A stretch of 24,133 nucleotides of DNA from Parcubacteria group bacterium (GTDB lineage Bacteria > Patescibacteriota > Minisyncoccia > Phycocordibacterales > GCA-002724975). The notes below the pieces were generated by a model. The model was not told the origin of the DNA, searched no databases, and saw nothing but the letters and a program-made list of their open reading frames with translations. Below are positions 23,104-24,133 of the stretch, piece after piece (the stretch's first letter is position 1; every line of letters starts with the position of its first letter). The translations under genes were made by a program, and so were the position numbers. The DNA lies in the NCBI GenBank assembly GCA_002724975.1, contig PBQF01000042.1, forward strand, positions 1-24,133. The letters run 5' to 3'.

Positions 23104-24007
23104 ATATCTAAAAGCAAAAAACTGTGAAGAGGCAATTCATTTTAGTCAGTTGCATTCTGATTTTTCCTATATTTCTGGAGGTACTGATTTAATGGTAAAT
23201 AAATATCAGAAAAATAACACTTCAAAAACCCTAATTGATTTATCGGATATTTCAGAGATGAAAAAGCTTCAACTTAATGAAGATATTGTAATAATTGGTA
23301 GCGCAATCACTCTTTCAGAATTAGAGAAAAATAATGAATTAATTTCTTTGTTTCCTTCACTTAATAAAGCGATTAAAAGCATTGCCTCTCCTCTAATTAG
23401 AAACTCAGCAACAATTGGAGGAAACCTATTATGTGATAACAGATGTATGTATTACAACCAATCCGAATGGTGGAGAGAAGCGATTGGAAATTGCTTAAAA
23501 TGTGATGGGGATATCTGTATCGCATCAGGAGGAAAAAGAAATTGTTTTGCAAAAATGGTTTCTGATATTGCTCCAGTTTTAATTAGTTTAAAATCTTCAA
23601 TTTGTATCGCTAAAGAAGATAAAGATATAATTATTCCATTAGAAGAAATTTATAGTGGTGATGGAATTAATCCACATACTTTTTCAAAAGAATCTATAGT
23701 TAAAGAGATAATTATTCCTAAAGGCAATCCAAAAACATCATTTGAAAAATTAAGAGAAAGAAAAACACTGGAGTTTACATCTTTAAGTTGTTCAATATCA
23801 GTAACAGGAAATAATATCAGAGTTGTATTAGGTGGAGTAGATTCTAAACCTGTCGTTTTGGATTTTGAAAAATCAGTTCCTGTTGAGGATATAATTATAA
23901 AATCCACTAAAAAATGTAGAATTATAAAAAATGATTTATATTCAAGAGAATACCGAAAACAAATGATTGGAGTTTTTATCAGGAATGGTTTGAAAAATAT
24001 AATATAA
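23093..24007 (+). CDS. hcrB: FAD/[4Fe-4S] subunit, 4-hydroxybenzoyl-CoA reductase beta-like
   Basis: FAD-binding CoxM/CutM-type subunit of 304 residues, with SGGTDLM (28-34) and IRNSATIGGNLL (102-113). Inserted after these is a loop containing RCMYYNQSEWWREAI..C...DGDIC...C with Cys118, Cys134, Cys142 and Cys151. This spacing (16, 8, 9) equals that of the additional [4Fe-4S] site of Thauera HcrB (Cys122, 138, 146, 155 as I recall), a feature that separates 4-hydroxybenzoyl-CoA reductases from ordinary xanthine dehydrogenases and lets electrons flow in from ferredoxin. It overlaps the fused large subunit by 11 bp and the next gene by 1 bp. Confidence 0.9.
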   Translation: MANKYLKAKNCEEAIHFSQLHSDFSYISGGTDLMVNKYQKNNTSKTLIDLSDISEMKKLQLNEDIVIIGSAITLSELEKNNELISLFPSLNKAIKSIASPLIRNSATIGGNLLCDNRCMYYNQSEWWREAIGNCLKCDGDICIASGGKRNCFAKMVSDIAPVLISLKSSICIAKEDKDIIIPLEEIYSGDGINPHTFSKESIVKEIIIPKGNPKTSFEKLRERKTLEFTSLSCSISVTGNNIRVVLGGVDSKPVVLDFEKSVPVEDIIIKSTKKCRIIKNDLYSREYRKQMIGVFIRNGLKNII

Positions 24008-24133
24008 TGGAATATACTAAGGTGTTATATGATGAGCATAAGATAATTTTATCAGCAGTTGAGATGGTAGAGAAATCAGAACACTTACTAAATAAAAACC
24101 CTAAAAAATGGAAAGATTTTTGCGAGAAAATAA
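24007..24133 (+). CDS. Hemerythrin-like (HHE) protein, start only
   Basis: An ATG overlapping the hcrB-like stop by one base opens a frame of 42 codons to the window edge. The visible residues, YDEHKIILSAVEMVEK, have the helix-1 DEH pattern of hemerythrin HHE-domain proteins, which bind a di-iron site and sense or scavenge oxygen or nitric oxide. The remaining iron ligands lie outside the window, so the call rests on one helix and is tentative. Translational coupling suggests it is part of the aromatic operon, perhaps protecting its oxygen-sensitive enzymes. Confidence 0.6.
   Translation, partial: MEYTKVLYDEHKIILSAVEMVEKSEHLLNKNPKKWKDFCEKI

Overview
The window is AT-rich and densely coding. 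Genes mostly start from A-rich leaders without a clear Shine-Dalgarno sequence, and two candidate promoters resemble the Bacteroidota -7 element (TAnnTTTG). I infer an anaerobic or facultatively anaerobic member of the Bacteroidota/FCB group. That placement is an inference from style and gene content; there is no rRNA or other phylogenetic marker here.

Left part, minus strand (1-6410). A MoeB/ThiF-like adenylyltransferase is cut by the left edge. Next come nadB and nadA, which overlap by 4 bp and make quinolinate for NAD. An FNR/CRP-type regulator follows, with four cysteines placed like the iron-sulfur ligands of FNR. After a 219-bp gap comes a tightly overlapping three-gene unit: a MobA/MocA-like nucleotidyltransferase, an XdhC-family protein and a FabG-like short-chain dehydrogenase. 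This looks like a molybdenum-cofactor maturation unit.

Right part, plus strand (6517-24133). One long, tightly packed gene cluster encodes anaerobic benzoyl-CoA degradation. Its order is bcrC, bcrB, bcrA, bcrD (class I, ATP-dependent benzoyl-CoA reductase), an acyl/aryl-CoA ligase, a second BcrB/HgdB-like subunit, a PanE-like reductase, a second HgdC-like ATPase, a thiolase, had, oah, dch, a decayed 3-hydroxyacyl-CoA dehydrogenase/crotonase remnant, a fused [2Fe-2S]-molybdopterin subunit, a HcrB-like FAD/[4Fe-4S] subunit, and the start of a hemerythrin-like protein. Read together: 4-hydroxybenzoyl-CoA is dehydroxylated to benzoyl-CoA by the Hcr-like enzyme, the ring is reduced by BcrCBAD, and Dch, Had and Oah hydrate, oxidise and open it to 3-hydroxypimeloyl-CoA. 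A dehydrogenase and the thiolase would then lead to glutaryl-CoA and acetyl-CoA. The divergent unit plausibly supplies molybdopterin cytosine dinucleotide to the Hcr-like enzyme.

Regulation. The two longest clear palindromes outside genes are TGACATATGTCA (before nadA) and TGACATATATCA (before bcrC). They are almost identical, and both centre exactly 29.5 bp upstream of a -7-like box, as expected for FNR class II activation. I infer that the FNR-like protein controls both nadAB and the aromatic cluster.

Most novel points: an extra BcrB-like plus activase pair with its own PanE-like gene inside a bcr operon, a disrupted 3-hydroxyacyl-CoA dehydrogenase remnant whose step may have been taken over by a neighbour, and a fused HcrC-HcrA subunit. 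There is no intergenic stretch longer than 300 bp, and I see no RNA gene, IS element or CRISPR array.
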